Assembly: GCA_903834135.1 (NCBI GenBank)
Contig: CAILHZ010000024.1
Coordinates: 1 to 64,000 of the forward strand
Reading direction: 5' to 3'
Length of the DNA: 64,000 nt
From: an uncultured Opitutia bacterium
GTDB taxonomy: Bacteria; Verrucomicrobiota; Verrucomicrobiia; Opitutales; Opitutaceae
Below the pieces are notes generated by a model, which was not told where the DNA came from, made no database searches, and was given only the letters and a program-made list of their open reading frames with translations. Shown here piece by piece: positions 35,888-45,445 of the stretch. How positions within the stretch are numbered: position 1 is the first letter of the stretch; every line of letters begins with the position of its first letter. The position numbers were made by a program, and so were the translations under genes.

Positions 35888-38203
35888 ATGTTACCCCGCA
35901 CAATTTACACCGGTATTCTGACTCTCATTTTAGGCTCATATGGCTACAGTCAACAGGCCGTTGATTATATAAATCCGATTGTTGGAGCTACTACAGATAT
36001 GGCTCAAGGCGAAGGTAAGACTTTTCCTGGTGCGGCTACACCCTTTGGTCTTGTGCAGTTAAGCCCAGATACGATTACAGGCGGAGACAACGGCGCCGGT
36101 TATTCCTACCATCACACCTCAATTCAGGGCTTTAGCTTCACCCATATGAGTGGCGTAGGTTGGTACGGAGATTTAGGTAATTTTGAAGTTATGCCAACAG
36201 TAGGCCCCCTAAAGACATTTTCTGGATCACCCAACAAACCACATGAAGGCTACAGGTCAGCCTATAGTCATAGCACTGAAATCACGAAAGCCGGCTATTA
36301 TGCTGTGACTTTATCAGACTCTAACATTCGAGCTGAAGCAACAGCAGCTGCGCATGCAGGTATACTGCGCTTTACATTTCCAGAAAATAAGCTCTCAAGA
36401 ATTCAAATTGATTTAGCAAGACGTATTGCAGGTACCTCAACTTATCAATCCGTCACAGTCATTGATGATCACACAATTGAAGGCTACATGGTGTGCCCTC
36501 CTTCAGGTGGTGGCTGGGGGAATGGTTCTGGTCATGCTGATTATACCGTTTATTTTCATACAGAATTTAGTGAACCACTAAGAGAGTATGGCGTTTGGTC
36601 TGCAGCTATTCCTAATCACTGGAAGCGCACCAATAATCAAGTACCGCAAGATTGGTATCAAGAGAATGTCGCACATGCTGTTATCGTAAAACATGTGAAC
36701 CACTACGAAGGTAAGCATCTAGGGTTTTTTACTGAATTTTCGACGAAACCAAATCAGATCGTTTTAGTAAAATCAGGTATTTCGTTTGTGAGTATTGCAG
36801 GAGCTAAAGCAAATCTTTCACACGATATTGCAGATTGGGATTTTGACCGCGTACATAAAGAAGCTCGTACACTCTGGCAAAATGCCGTTTCAGCATTCGC
36901 AGTTGAAGGTGGTAGTGCTGTAGAAAAAGAAGCTTTCTACACAAGTATCTATCATTCTTTGATTGATCCACGCAGCGTCTCTGATTGTGACGGTACTTAT
37001 ATTGGGAATGATAAAAAAGAACATAAGACAGATAAGTTTACTTACAGAACAGTTTTTAGTGGTTGGGATGTATATAGAGCTGAGATACCACTATTAACGC
37101 TGGTTAGGCCAGACATTGTGAGTGATCAAATTAATTCGCTAATGGAAATCACTGAGCTAAGCGGCAAGGAGTCACTTCCTCGTTGGGAATTTATGGGAGT
37201 CGAGTCTGGATGTATGATCGGAGATCCAGCCATCTCAGTTATCGCTGAGGCCTGGCTTTCAGGCATTAAGAGTTTCGACATAAATAAGGCCTACACAATG
37301 GTCGTTAATTCAGCATCGGGACCAAACAGTAAGCGTAGGAATGAAGCGTTCTATGAAAAACATGGATGGGTACCTGCAGCAATGTCATGGACTTTAGAAA
37401 ACGCTTATTTCGATTACTGCGTTTCAAAATTAGCAGGAAATTTAAATCACCCTGAAGATCAGGCTTTATTTTATAAGCGCTCCCAAAACTACCATACTAT
37501 TTACGACCCAAAAGTAGGTAATATGCGCTCACGTTTAGAATCAGGAGACTGGATGCCTTGGAAAGGTAATACCGAATTTGATCAAGGCTGTGTAGAAAGT
37601 AATCCCTACCAACAGGGCTGGTTTGTTCCTCACGACGTACCAGGACTAATGAAACTGATGGGCAAAGATTATTTCATCTCTTATTTAACAGACTTTTTTG
37701 AAAAAACGCCAAAACAGATGCGCTGGAATAAATACTATAATCATTCCAATGAACCTGTGCATCATATTGCTTACCTCTTTGACTATGCAGGAGTTCCTTG
37801 GCTTAGCCAAAAGTGGAGTCGTTTTATTATGGCAAACGCTTATGGAAGCGGGGTAACCGGACTCTGCGGTAATGATGACGTAGGCCAAATGTCAGCTTGG
37901 TATGTCTTAAGTGCACTCGGCTTTTACCCCGTATCTGCAGTCGATGGAGTCTATATGATTGGCAGTCCTTTATTTGATAAAGTAACGATCACATTAGACC
38001 CAAAAAGCGGGAAAACCTTTACTGTTATTGCGCAGAACCAAAGCCCAAAAAACGTGTATATTAAGTCAGCTATATTAAACGGGAAATCGTTTAACCGAGT
38101 GTGGCTAAGTCAGTCGGAGATTACCTCTGGCGGCGTACTCACTTTCCAGATGGGGCCTAGCCCGAATAAGAACTGGGGCACTGATGCTATGCGTGTTCCT
38201 TAA
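35888..38203 (+). CDS. secreted GH92 alpha-mannosidase
   Basis: 771 residues with a signal peptide (residues 1-22). The GH92 opening is VDYINPIVGATTDM, PGAATPFGLVQLSPDT and GFSFTHMSGVG. The (alpha/alpha)6 domain has TYRTVFSGWDVYRAEIPLLTL and the catalytic region FDQGCVESNPYQQGWFVPHD, ending with GNDDVGQMSAWYVLSALGFYPV. Calcium-dependent inverting exo-alpha-mannosidases of this family trim high-mannose or phosphomannan glycans. It is divergent from the sulfatase-GH95 operon across 124 bases, so the two units may be co-regulated. Confidence 0.95.
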   Translation: MLPRTIYTGILTLILGSYGYSQQAVDYINPIVGATTDMAQGEGKTFPGAATPFGLVQLSPDTITGGDNGAGYSYHHTSIQGFSFTHMSGVGWYGDLGNFEVMPTVGPLKTFSGSPNKPHEGYRSAYSHSTEITKAGYYAVTLSDSNIRAEATAAAHAGILRFTFPENKLSRIQIDLARRIAGTSTYQSVTVIDDHTIEGYMVCPPSGGGWGNGSGHADYTVYFHTEFSEPLREYGVWSAAIPNHWKRTNNQVPQDWYQENVAHAVIVKHVNHYEGKHLGFFTEFSTKPNQIVLVKSGISFVSIAGAKANLSHDIADWDFDRVHKEARTLWQNAVSAFAVEGGSAVEKEAFYTSIYHSLIDPRSVSDCDGTYIGNDKKEHKTDKFTYRTVFSGWDVYRAEIPLLTLVRPDIVSDQINSLMEITELSGKESLPRWEFMGVESGCMIGDPAISVIAEAWLSGIKSFDINKAYTMVVNSASGPNSKRRNEAFYEKHGWVPAAMSWTLENAYFDYCVSKLAGNLNHPEDQALFYKRSQNYHTIYDPKVGNMRSRLESGDWMPWKGNTEFDQGCVESNPYQQGWFVPHDVPGLMKLMGKDYFISYLTDFFEKTPKQMRWNKYYNHSNEPVHHIAYLFDYAGVPWLSQKWSRFIMANAYGSGVTGLCGNDDVGQMSAWYVLSALGFYPVSAVDGVYMIGSPLFDKVTITLDPKSGKTFTVIAQNQSPKNVYIKSAILNGKSFNRVWLSQSEITSGGVLTFQMGPSPNKNWGTDAMRVP

Positions 38204-38259
38204 AGCTTCGCCCTTAGGAAAGGCTTTGCCTCAGATTAAGATTTATTAAAGATAGGCTA

Positions 38260-39540
38260 ATGGAAGACTCCCAGATTACCTCCACCTCTACCCTACCAGA
38301 TCAGACAAAAGTAAAAAAACAGTGGTGGAATCTTTCATTAACCCAGCAAATCTTAGTCGCACTCATCTTAGGCATTATCCTAGGTTGGTTAAAACCAAGT
38401 ATTGCGATCCAGACTGGTTTCTTAAAAGACATTTTTTTAAATTTAGTTAAGTCGCTTATTGCTCCGCTTATTTTTGCCAGTGTTGTTTCTGGCATAGCTG
38501 GTGGTGGAGATGCAAAGAAGGTTGGGCGCTTAGGCCTTAAATCTATTATCTATTTTGAAATAGCAACGACTTTGGCCCTAATTGTTGGCTTGGTTGTAGT
38601 AAACACTATCAAACCAGGACACGGTGTTATTTTACCTCCTGCTTCTGCAGAAGTGATCACGCAAGCACATCCGAAAACACTTACTGAAACAATAGTCCAC
38701 GTTTTTCCAGCCAGTGTAGTTGAATCCATGGCCAGTGGAGACGTACTGCAAATTGTAGCCTTCGCTGTTATCTTTGGCTTAGCAGTCCTTGCTGCAGGAG
38801 AACGCGCTAAGCTCATTGTTTCACTCTGTGATAGTGTCACTCAAGTGATGTTTAAGTTTACAAATATTGTGATGCGCTTTGCTCCACTTGGAGTAGGTGC
38901 TGCCATAGCAGTCACCATTGGAAAACAAGGTATAGGAGTTATCCTTCATTTAGGAGTTCTCGTTGGCACACTTTATTTAGCACTTATTATTTTCTTAATT
39001 CTACTGCTTGGTTCAGCTGTGCTCTTTCTTAAACTACCCTTTAAACTGTTTTGTAAATCTGTGCGTGAGCCATTCACTCTAGCCTTTGCTACAGCAAGTA
39101 GTGAAACAGCGCTTCCTAAAGCTTTAGAATCGATGGTGTCTATGGGTGTGCCACGTCACATCGCAAGTTTCGTTATCCCTACAGGCTACACCTTTAATCT
39201 CGACGGCTCTACTCTCTACTTAGCGGTCGCATCCGTATTTATCGCCCAAGCAGCAGAAAGTAGCGGAGCAGCTCATTTCGGATTAGAAAAACAAATTCTA
39301 CTCATGCTCACCTTAATGATTACATCAAAAGGTGTAGCAGCAGTGCCACGTGCATCGCTAGTTATCTTACTTGCAGCACTACACACCTTTGGACTCCCGC
39401 CTGAGGGAGTCGTTTTAATCTTCGGAGTCGATGCCTTTATGGATATGGCTCGCACATCCGTAAATGTAATCGGCAACTGTCTTGCCTCAATTATCGTAGC
39501 AAAATGGGAGGGTGAATTTTCCCCTCCCAAATTAACTTAA
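38260..39540 (+). CDS. dicarboxylate/amino acid:cation symporter (DAACS, GltP/DctA-like)
   Basis: 426 residues with the family fold: eight membrane helices plus two hairpins. Signatures are SLIAPLIFASVVSGIAG, ATASSETALPKALESM (serine-rich first hairpin), PTGYTFNLDGSTLYLA (helix VII) and MITSKGVAAVPRAS (second hairpin). It imports glutamate, aspartate or C4-dicarboxylates with H+ or Na+, but specificity cannot be decided. It is 56 bases after GH92 on the same strand, and possibly co-transcribed. Its stop codon overlaps the stop of the convergent ThuA gene. Confidence 0.93.
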   Translation: MEDSQITSTSTLPDQTKVKKQWWNLSLTQQILVALILGIILGWLKPSIAIQTGFLKDIFLNLVKSLIAPLIFASVVSGIAGGGDAKKVGRLGLKSIIYFEIATTLALIVGLVVVNTIKPGHGVILPPASAEVITQAHPKTLTETIVHVFPASVVESMASGDVLQIVAFAVIFGLAVLAAGERAKLIVSLCDSVTQVMFKFTNIVMRFAPLGVGAAIAVTIGKQGIGVILHLGVLVGTLYLALIIFLILLLGSAVLFLKLPFKLFCKSVREPFTLAFATASSETALPKALESMVSMGVPRHIASFVIPTGYTFNLDGSTLYLAVASVFIAQAAESSGAAHFGLEKQILLMLTLMITSKGVAAVPRASLVILLAALHTFGLPPEGVVLIFGVDAFMDMARTSVNVIGNCLASIIVAKWEGEFSPPKLT

Positions 39541-40601
39541 ACTTTTGGAGGTAAGCCACCCACTGGAGGTGACTTAGGAGGCAGCACCCAAGCGTCAGGT
39601 GTTACTTGATCAATATTAGGCGTTACATCTGCATCGGCTAGACCAGATGCCCAAGTAAGTCCGCCGGAAAGTATTGAGCGAAACTGCGGCATTTCCCAAT
39701 CATAGCCTGCATCAGGACCGTTATCGCCATGACCCATGGAGGTGTAAAATACACGGCCCTTGCCATGCTTACGTGCCCAAGTGGAAGGATATGCAGGTCT
39801 TAGGTAAGGCTTCCACGCATCTGCATTGTTCGTAAGAGACTTAACATCAGGTCCACCCATAGTAGAAGTGTCCTGCACTAAGAGTACGTGCAAATCATGA
39901 TTAAAGTCATTAAGTGAATACCACTCATCTTTACGGGTAAAACTAGAACCAAGTGCTTCAAAGCCAGGGAAGCTGTTATCAATAACACGCACGGTAGCTT
40001 TTTGCTGCATGCCGTGAATAATAAATCCAGCACCAATCATACGGGTATATGGATCTGCAGAGGCGCCAAAATTCTTATAACGCCATGTGCGTTGTTGGCC
40101 GGTATTGGTATTACCGGTTTCTCCTGTGTGAAATGTATCTGCTGCAGCATGGATACCAACAAAGCCTTTACCGCCAGCGACTGCATCAAGTAAAGCCTGC
40201 TTACCTGCAGGTGTCATAGCTGGATTACCGTCACCAGTATTCTTGGAGCCAGCGTACTTATGAGAGGATAAAAGATCTCCGCTTGTAAAAAAACAGAATG
40301 CATCAAACTGCGCTAAGTAAGCATCACTAAATAAACTACCATCTTTAGAGAAGGTAAATTCAATGTTATGACTTGGAGCAATACTTTGTAAGTATTGTTC
40401 AGCGTAGCTTGGTTTTCCGTTCTCCTGCTTAATGACTGCGTGCTCATAGTCTGATGACTTTGTAAAAAAGAGCACTTTTTTAGTTCCTTGTGTTGCTGCC
40501 CGAACCAGCGGGAATCCAGCAAAGCCTAATGCAGCTGCGCCTAATGAGGCTATAGCTTGGCGGCGTGTCATGCCAGAGACTGAAGAATGAGAAGTATTCA
40601 T
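39537..40601 (-). CDS. ThuA-domain protein with twin-arginine-type signal
   Basis: 354 residues. MTRRQAIASLGAAALGFAGFPLVRAA is a Tat-like signal starting about residue 11. The ThuA (glutamine amidotransferase-like) domain shows VLFFTKSSDYEHAVIK, GGKGFVGIHAAADTFHTG, EWYSLNDFNHDLHVLL and GRVFYTSMGHGDNGPDAGYD. ThuA-type proteins of PVC bacteria are exported and linked to carbohydrate catabolism, although ThuA itself was tied to trehalose utilisation in rhizobia. It lies 18 bases downstream of the MFS gene, so an operon is likely. A Pro-rich tail (PPKSPPVGGLPPKV) ends the protein. Confidence 0.9.
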   Translation of the reverse strand: MNTSHSSVSGMTRRQAIASLGAAALGFAGFPLVRAATQGTKKVLFFTKSSDYEHAVIKQENGKPSYAEQYLQSIAPSHNIEFTFSKDGSLFSDAYLAQFDAFCFFTSGDLLSSHKYAGSKNTGDGNPAMTPAGKQALLDAVAGGKGFVGIHAAADTFHTGETGNTNTGQQRTWRYKNFGASADPYTRMIGAGFIIHGMQQKATVRVIDNSFPGFEALGSSFTRKDEWYSLNDFNHDLHVLLVQDTSTMGGPDVKSLTNNADAWKPYLRPAYPSTWARKHGKGRVFYTSMGHGDNGPDAGYDWEMPQFRSILSGGLTWASGLADADVTPNIDQVTPDAWVLPPKSPPVGGLPPKV

Positions 40602-40619
40602 TAGATTAAGATAAAATTA

Positions 40620-42089
40620 TTATTTACGAATCACATGCCCTTTTGCTCCGTAGTAAGCGACGTACCCATAGGCAATCATAGGAATGATAAAAGAGAACTG
40701 TAAACTCTTAGTCACATCAGCGATATAACCTTGAAGTGGAGGCAGTAGTGCACCTCCTAAAATAGCCATAACCAAGAGTGATGATGCTTGGCTCTTTAAA
40801 GGACCTACTCCTTCAATAGCTAAAGAGAAAGTATTGGACCACCCAATTGAAGTAAAAAGTCCAACAGCAACAACACACCACATGGCGACTGTTCCACCGA
40901 CTAAAATAGCAGTCAGAAGTAACAGCACTACAGTCGTAGAAAAAATCATTAAGGTTCTACCAGCCTGAGATTTTCCAAATTGAAACAGTAACCAGCACAG
41001 TACTAAGAATGGTGCGTAGTGAGCAAAGATAGGCGCATCAGAAACGAAATGCTCTTTCCATAAATTAAAGGCAGAAGCATTTAAACCACTGCGTAGTGCA
41101 TCTAGGGGTGCACTCTGAGCAAGCCACAAAAAGACGCAGGAAACAATCGGGATGAGTATAAGGGCCATCTTCTTTGTAGAGGCTTTAAGATCGCTTAATT
41201 CAGCTGCTCCCATGAAGCGACCAATCAAAAGTCCACCCCAGTAAAGTGATACAAAGCGACTAGCCTGAATTGCAGAAAGTCCTGCGACACCAGGTTGACC
41301 TAGGAAATTAATAATTGAGCTACCTACAGAAACTTCTCCACCCACATACATGAAGATAGCGCCAATACCTAATACCACATGCGGATACTTAAGTGCACCT
41401 GCACCGGGTTGAATTTTCTCTTCAGCAATAGAAGGCAGTGAAAGAAAATAGAATATAATAGCGAGTACAACAAAGACGACACAGAAGGCTAAATAAGGAA
41501 CCTTGACTGAGTCTGCTCCATTAGCACCAGTCTTTGCAAAGTATTGAAAAATTAACCAACCACCAATGAGTGGCCCAATTGTAGTCCCAATTGAATTAAA
41601 GCCCTGAGCTAAATTAAGACGACTGGATGCTGTTTTTTCAGGTCCTAAAATAGTGACGTAGGGATTAGCTGCAATTTGAAGCATCGCAAAACCAAGCCCT
41701 ACAACAAACAGCGCAGCTAAAAACATCGGATAGGATCCAGCCGTACTTGCTGGCCAAAATAAAGCACTGCCTAAAGCGGAAATGAGTAGGCCAACAACCA
41801 CACCGTTTTTGTATCCTATCTTTGCAATAGGATCTCCCTTAGTGACTGAAATAATAAAATAGATAACTGAACCCACAAAGTACGCTCCAAAGAAAGCGAA
41901 CTGCACGAGCATCGCCTGAAAATAAGAAAGGGTAAAAGCCTCTTTAAAGCGTGGAATTAAAATATCATTAAACACAGTCATGAAGCCCCACATAAAAAAC
42001 AGGGACGTCATTATAGAAAACGAACTGCGATTACTAGGCTGGTTACTTGAACCAGCTGCACTTGAACTTGGGGCAGAGCCTATAGCCAT
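40620..42089 (-). CDS. FHS-family sugar:H+ symporter (GluP/FucP-like)
   Basis: 489 residues, about 12 helices, of the fucose:H+ symporter (FHS) branch of the MFS. SLFFMWGFMTVFNDILIPRF aligns with the first helix of FucP, and D42 matches its proton-coupling Asp. ALGSALFWPAS, ANPYVTILGPE and SRLNLAQGFNSIG are family blocks. The position that is a key Glu in E. coli FucP (LETAANP) is Gln here (LQIAANP, Q138), as in glucose/galactose GluP-type members. Fucose is therefore attractive because of the nearby fucosidases but not certain. A Ser-rich N-terminus of ~20 residues precedes helix 1. It is in an operon with thuA. Confidence 0.9.
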   Translation of the reverse strand: MAIGSAPSSSAAGSSNQPSNRSSFSIMTSLFFMWGFMTVFNDILIPRFKEAFTLSYFQAMLVQFAFFGAYFVGSVIYFIISVTKGDPIAKIGYKNGVVVGLLISALGSALFWPASTAGSYPMFLAALFVVGLGFAMLQIAANPYVTILGPEKTASSRLNLAQGFNSIGTTIGPLIGGWLIFQYFAKTGANGADSVKVPYLAFCVVFVVLAIIFYFLSLPSIAEEKIQPGAGALKYPHVVLGIGAIFMYVGGEVSVGSSIINFLGQPGVAGLSAIQASRFVSLYWGGLLIGRFMGAAELSDLKASTKKMALILIPIVSCVFLWLAQSAPLDALRSGLNASAFNLWKEHFVSDAPIFAHYAPFLVLCWLLFQFGKSQAGRTLMIFSTTVVLLLLTAILVGGTVAMWCVVAVGLFTSIGWSNTFSLAIEGVGPLKSQASSLLVMAILGGALLPPLQGYIADVTKSLQFSFIIPMIAYGYVAYYGAKGHVIRK

Positions 42090-42244
42090 AAGGATAGAAT
42101 TAGAGATATCTAAGGCGGGGTGAAGTCACTATCAAAGCAACCCTTAGCCAAAGGATCAAGCAGGACTATTGGCTTACTGATTATAACCGTTATCGTGATT
42201 CGGGGCGTGCAATCTTATCTATACCTATTCATTATTTAAAAACA

Positions 42245-42703
42245 ATGAGTCCTAATATCCTATTAATGGCACATGTTCTCTTAGGTGTTTTATGCTTACT
42301 AGGGGCAGTTTGGCTCTTTGTTGAGACCCTGCATATTTCAGATGCTAATCTTAGCCGCGTTCGTTGCCTAAGCCGAGTAGTAGCCATTACAATGTGGATA
42401 GGTTATGCGGTAGCAGGTTATTTTTACATTCTACACTACGCTCCTGATAAAGCTGTAATTCTTAAAGGTCCTTGGCCATTCGCACACTCCGTTTTTATGG
42501 AAGTAAAAGAGCACGTGGTTATTATGTTACTCTTACTTGTTACCTACTTACCAATCGCTGCACAAAGCAACTTAGCTCATAATGCCGGTGCTCGTAAACT
42601 TTTTCTTACAGTACTCGGTTTAATCGCAGTCATTGCATTTTTTGCTGACGGCTTTGGTGGAGTCATCGGCATGGGCGTAAAAGTAGGCCTTCTTTCTAAA
42701 TAA
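42245..42703 (+). CDS. hypothetical four-helix membrane protein
   Basis: 152 residues with four predicted membrane helices: residues ~5-27, ~45-65, ~90-110 and ~120-145. Conserved-looking His residues lie in the helices (LLMAHVLLG, YILHYAP, PFAHSVFMEVKEHVV), which could bind heme or metal as in small cytochrome-b-like membrane proteins (inference). I do not recognise a named family. It is followed after 18 bases by another small membrane protein, and the two look like an operon. Confidence 0.7.
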   Translation: MSPNILLMAHVLLGVLCLLGAVWLFVETLHISDANLSRVRCLSRVVAITMWIGYAVAGYFYILHYAPDKAVILKGPWPFAHSVFMEVKEHVVIMLLLLVTYLPIAAQSNLAHNAGARKLFLTVLGLIAVIAFFADGFGGVIGMGVKVGLLSK

Positions 42704-42721
42704 TTTAAATTCTTTCTACTC

Positions 42722-43063
42722 ATGGAACCTACATCGCAGACTGAATCCACCGAAGGTCTTTCAAAGTGCACCGTGAGCTTTGGTATCTCACTGGCTGTCG
42801 CTTGTATCTTTAATGCTCTATTAGTCGTTCTTAAAGAGAAGAGCCCCGCCACGATGGCCTGGATGAAGAAAACATCAGGACATCACTGGGCAACACATAC
42901 CCTTTTAAGTCTACTCGTGTTTATTATCTTAGGATTAATTCTAAATAGGACAAACAACGGGAATAGTTCGAAGAGTGATTCTAAGTCACTGCCTAGCCTT
43001 ATTGTAAGTAGCGTCGCGATAGGAGCTGCTATCATTCTAGGATTTTATCTCTTCATCGACTAA
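42722..43063 (+). CDS. hypothetical three-helix membrane protein
   Basis: 113 residues. Membrane helices lie at ~17-36, ~56-76 and ~92-112, separated by short polar loops (KEKSPATMAWMKKTSGHHWATH and NRTNNGNSSKSDSK). The conserved-looking His pair HHWATHTLL opens helix 2. No family is recognised. It is located 18 bases behind the previous membrane gene and convergent with the TPR gene, 20 bases away. It may form a complex with its neighbour (inference). Confidence 0.65.
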   Translation: MEPTSQTESTEGLSKCTVSFGISLAVACIFNALLVVLKEKSPATMAWMKKTSGHHWATHTLLSLLVFIILGLILNRTNNGNSSKSDSKSLPSLIVSSVAIGAAIILGFYLFID

Positions 43064-43083
43064 GCGAACTAGCCCTTAAATAA

Positions 43084-45237
43084 TTAAGGCCTAGAGCCAG
43101 CAAGCTGATCAAGATCGTCTTTTGCTTCCTGGAAATCTGGTTTTACCTTAAGAGCTAATTGGAATTCAGTCCTAGCATCCTGGAGTTGACCTAGATTTGC
43201 ATAGGCTACCCCGAGATTAAAATGTGCTTCAGCGTAACTTGGATTAATCCGAGTCGCTGCTTTATAGTGTATGACTGCTTCTGCTAAACGGTACGGATCC
43301 TTCACTAAGACATTGCCTAAATTATTATGCGCTTCGGCATAATTAGGATTTAATTTAAGAGCCGCTTCATAGTGTAAAATCGCCTCTTTAGCCTGTGAAC
43401 TAAAAGGCGCTAGTAAATTAGCTAGATTGTTATGCGCTGTAGCACTCGTTGGATCTAATTTTATAGCAATTGTGTATTCAGTAAGCGCTTCTTTAAGAGT
43501 AAGCGAATCCTTGGAATATTCAAAAGCGAGATTTTGATGGGTGACCGCATTCTGTGGCTCAAGCTTAAGTGATTCGAGATACTGAACAACCGCTTCCTCG
43601 TGTCTTTTAGGTAAACTGCCTAAGAAAATCGCATAATCATTATGCGCTTTTGCATCGGTAGTGCGCAAGTGAAGTGCAGTTTTAAATTCCTGTTCTGCAT
43701 CCCTTTGTTTTCCTGGCATTTGACTTAATTGGTTAGCCAAACTTTCATGCGCATCAGGATAACTAGGATTTAACAAAATCGCATGGTTGTATAGCGCCAC
43801 AGCTTCGGAATCATGACCACCTGACTTAGCGAGTTCATCGGCATAATTTTTGTATGACTGTGCGTACATTGGATTAGCAAGCATTGCTGCTTTAAAGTGC
43901 TCTAAAGCCTCACTGGAGGCACCCCGCTCCGAGAGCATTACTCCAAGATTATTATGGGCTAAGAAACAATCAGGGGTAGTTTTAATAGTACAACGGTAGA
44001 GAGTCTCAATATCTGTATACTGCTTTGCCTGGGTGTACGTCTTCGTTGCAAGTACACTTAGTACACTCACTGCGAGTATTGCAGGTAAGCCACGTTTTAT
44101 TAAAGAATGAGATTCGCTACTACGAGAATCCCAACTAGCCCATAGTGCAGAAACACCTGCAAAGAAAGCTAAGGATGCGTGATACGTGAAGTGATCTGCT
44201 ACGTAGGAATAAGCAAAAGGATAGATATTAAAAAAACCAAGCACTGGAAAAAGAGTTCCAATAAATAAAAGAGCCGCACAAAGACTGCTAGAATACTTAC
44301 GTCTAAAATAAATAAGTGCGATTAATGTAAATAAGCATACAAAAAAAGCAGCATATTGGCCCATAGCATCTGCATCTATAGTCCAATGTGAATAGATAAA
44401 CGAAAGATCTTTTGGCCAGCAAAGCTTGTAGCAATAAAATAATATTATTTTACCAGACAAGATTACACGAGCAAAAGGACTAAGCGTATAATTTAAGCCC
44501 TCAGCCCCAATCACATGACGCTCTACCCAGGCTGTAAATAAACCTGAAATAAGAGCTAAAATAATCCAGGGCGTAAGTGGTAAAACATATTTTTTAAAAC
44601 TTAAAATGCCCTCTTTCCACATGACAATTACTACAAGAGCGCAAGGCAGTGTTGCAGTAATACTCTTACTTAAGAGCGCTAAAATAAAAAACAGCAGAGC
44701 AAGTGCATATGTCTTATTACTTCCAGATTTTATCCATCTAAAATAAATAAGCGCAGAGCTTAGATAGAATAATAAAGATAATGTGTTTTTTTGTTCTGAT
44801 ATCCAGGCAACCGTTTCTACACCTATAGGATGAAGCAGAAACAAGAATGCTGCCAAGCAACTGCCTTTGATATCTAGATGCCTTAAAAGAAGAAAAAATA
44901 AATATGCATTAAAAGCATGTAAAATAACGTTAGTTACATGGTAATAGATTACCGACTGCCCCCATAGCAGATTTTCCAACCAGAAGAAGGAATGTAAGAC
45001 TGGATAGTACTGCTGAGTTGCACCCAATTGAAACCAAATATGACCAAGGCCAGAAAGTGAGCGAAGACCAGGAGCAGTTAAATGAAATGCGTCATCCCAA
45101 AGCTGTGATCCATGCAGTGAAGGAAAATAGATAACAAAACTTAGCCCACATAAAAGAGCTGCAATTACTCCTGAATAATTCCCGGTAGTAGAAGGCCGCG
45201 ATTCACCTGGATTGGAGTTATTACGTGTAAATACCAT
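43084..45237 (-). CDS. TMTC-like polytopic membrane protein with C-terminal TPRs (paralogue)
   Basis: Same architecture as the protein at 21014-23305. A GT-C-like N-terminal ~400 residues has about ten hydrophobic segments, and the first loop LHGSQLWDDAFHL retains the Asp-Asp. About eight TPR units follow (AHNNLANLLAPFSSQ, YAEAHNNLGNVLVKDP, YAEAHFNLGVAYANLG). The TPR blocks of the two paralogues are very similar, suggesting duplication or gene conversion. It is probably a periplasm-facing glycosyltransferase, though acceptor and donor are unknown. It is monocistronic, divergent from the glycosidase at 45446. Confidence 0.85.
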   Translation of the reverse strand: MVFTRNNSNPGESRPSTTGNYSGVIAALLCGLSFVIYFPSLHGSQLWDDAFHLTAPGLRSLSGLGHIWFQLGATQQYYPVLHSFFWLENLLWGQSVIYYHVTNVILHAFNAYLFFLLLRHLDIKGSCLAAFLFLLHPIGVETVAWISEQKNTLSLLFYLSSALIYFRWIKSGSNKTYALALLFFILALLSKSITATLPCALVVIVMWKEGILSFKKYVLPLTPWIILALISGLFTAWVERHVIGAEGLNYTLSPFARVILSGKIILFYCYKLCWPKDLSFIYSHWTIDADAMGQYAAFFVCLFTLIALIYFRRKYSSSLCAALLFIGTLFPVLGFFNIYPFAYSYVADHFTYHASLAFFAGVSALWASWDSRSSESHSLIKRGLPAILAVSVLSVLATKTYTQAKQYTDIETLYRCTIKTTPDCFLAHNNLGVMLSERGASSEALEHFKAAMLANPMYAQSYKNYADELAKSGGHDSEAVALYNHAILLNPSYPDAHESLANQLSQMPGKQRDAEQEFKTALHLRTTDAKAHNDYAIFLGSLPKRHEEAVVQYLESLKLEPQNAVTHQNLAFEYSKDSLTLKEALTEYTIAIKLDPTSATAHNNLANLLAPFSSQAKEAILHYEAALKLNPNYAEAHNNLGNVLVKDPYRLAEAVIHYKAATRINPSYAEAHFNLGVAYANLGQLQDARTEFQLALKVKPDFQEAKDDLDQLAGSRP

Positions 45238-45445
45238 AGCAATAGAACTTAAACCTCTTAGATTCTCAGCAAATTGCCATCTACCGCCAATTCAAAAAGC
45301 TATAATCACTTCATTTAACACCTCAATAAGACCAGCAGATCGGCTTATTTTGATCATTTTAAGACCTCAAATCTTTCAAAAGACTTGTTGAATACACACT
45401 CCTCTAACACCATGTGATACTGCCATTAAGCCCATTCTTCTTCCT

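Noticed and set aside
40620-42089. Confident assignment as fucose permease fucP
   Set aside because: A key Glu of FucP is Gln here, as in glucose/galactose members, so no gene symbol is given.
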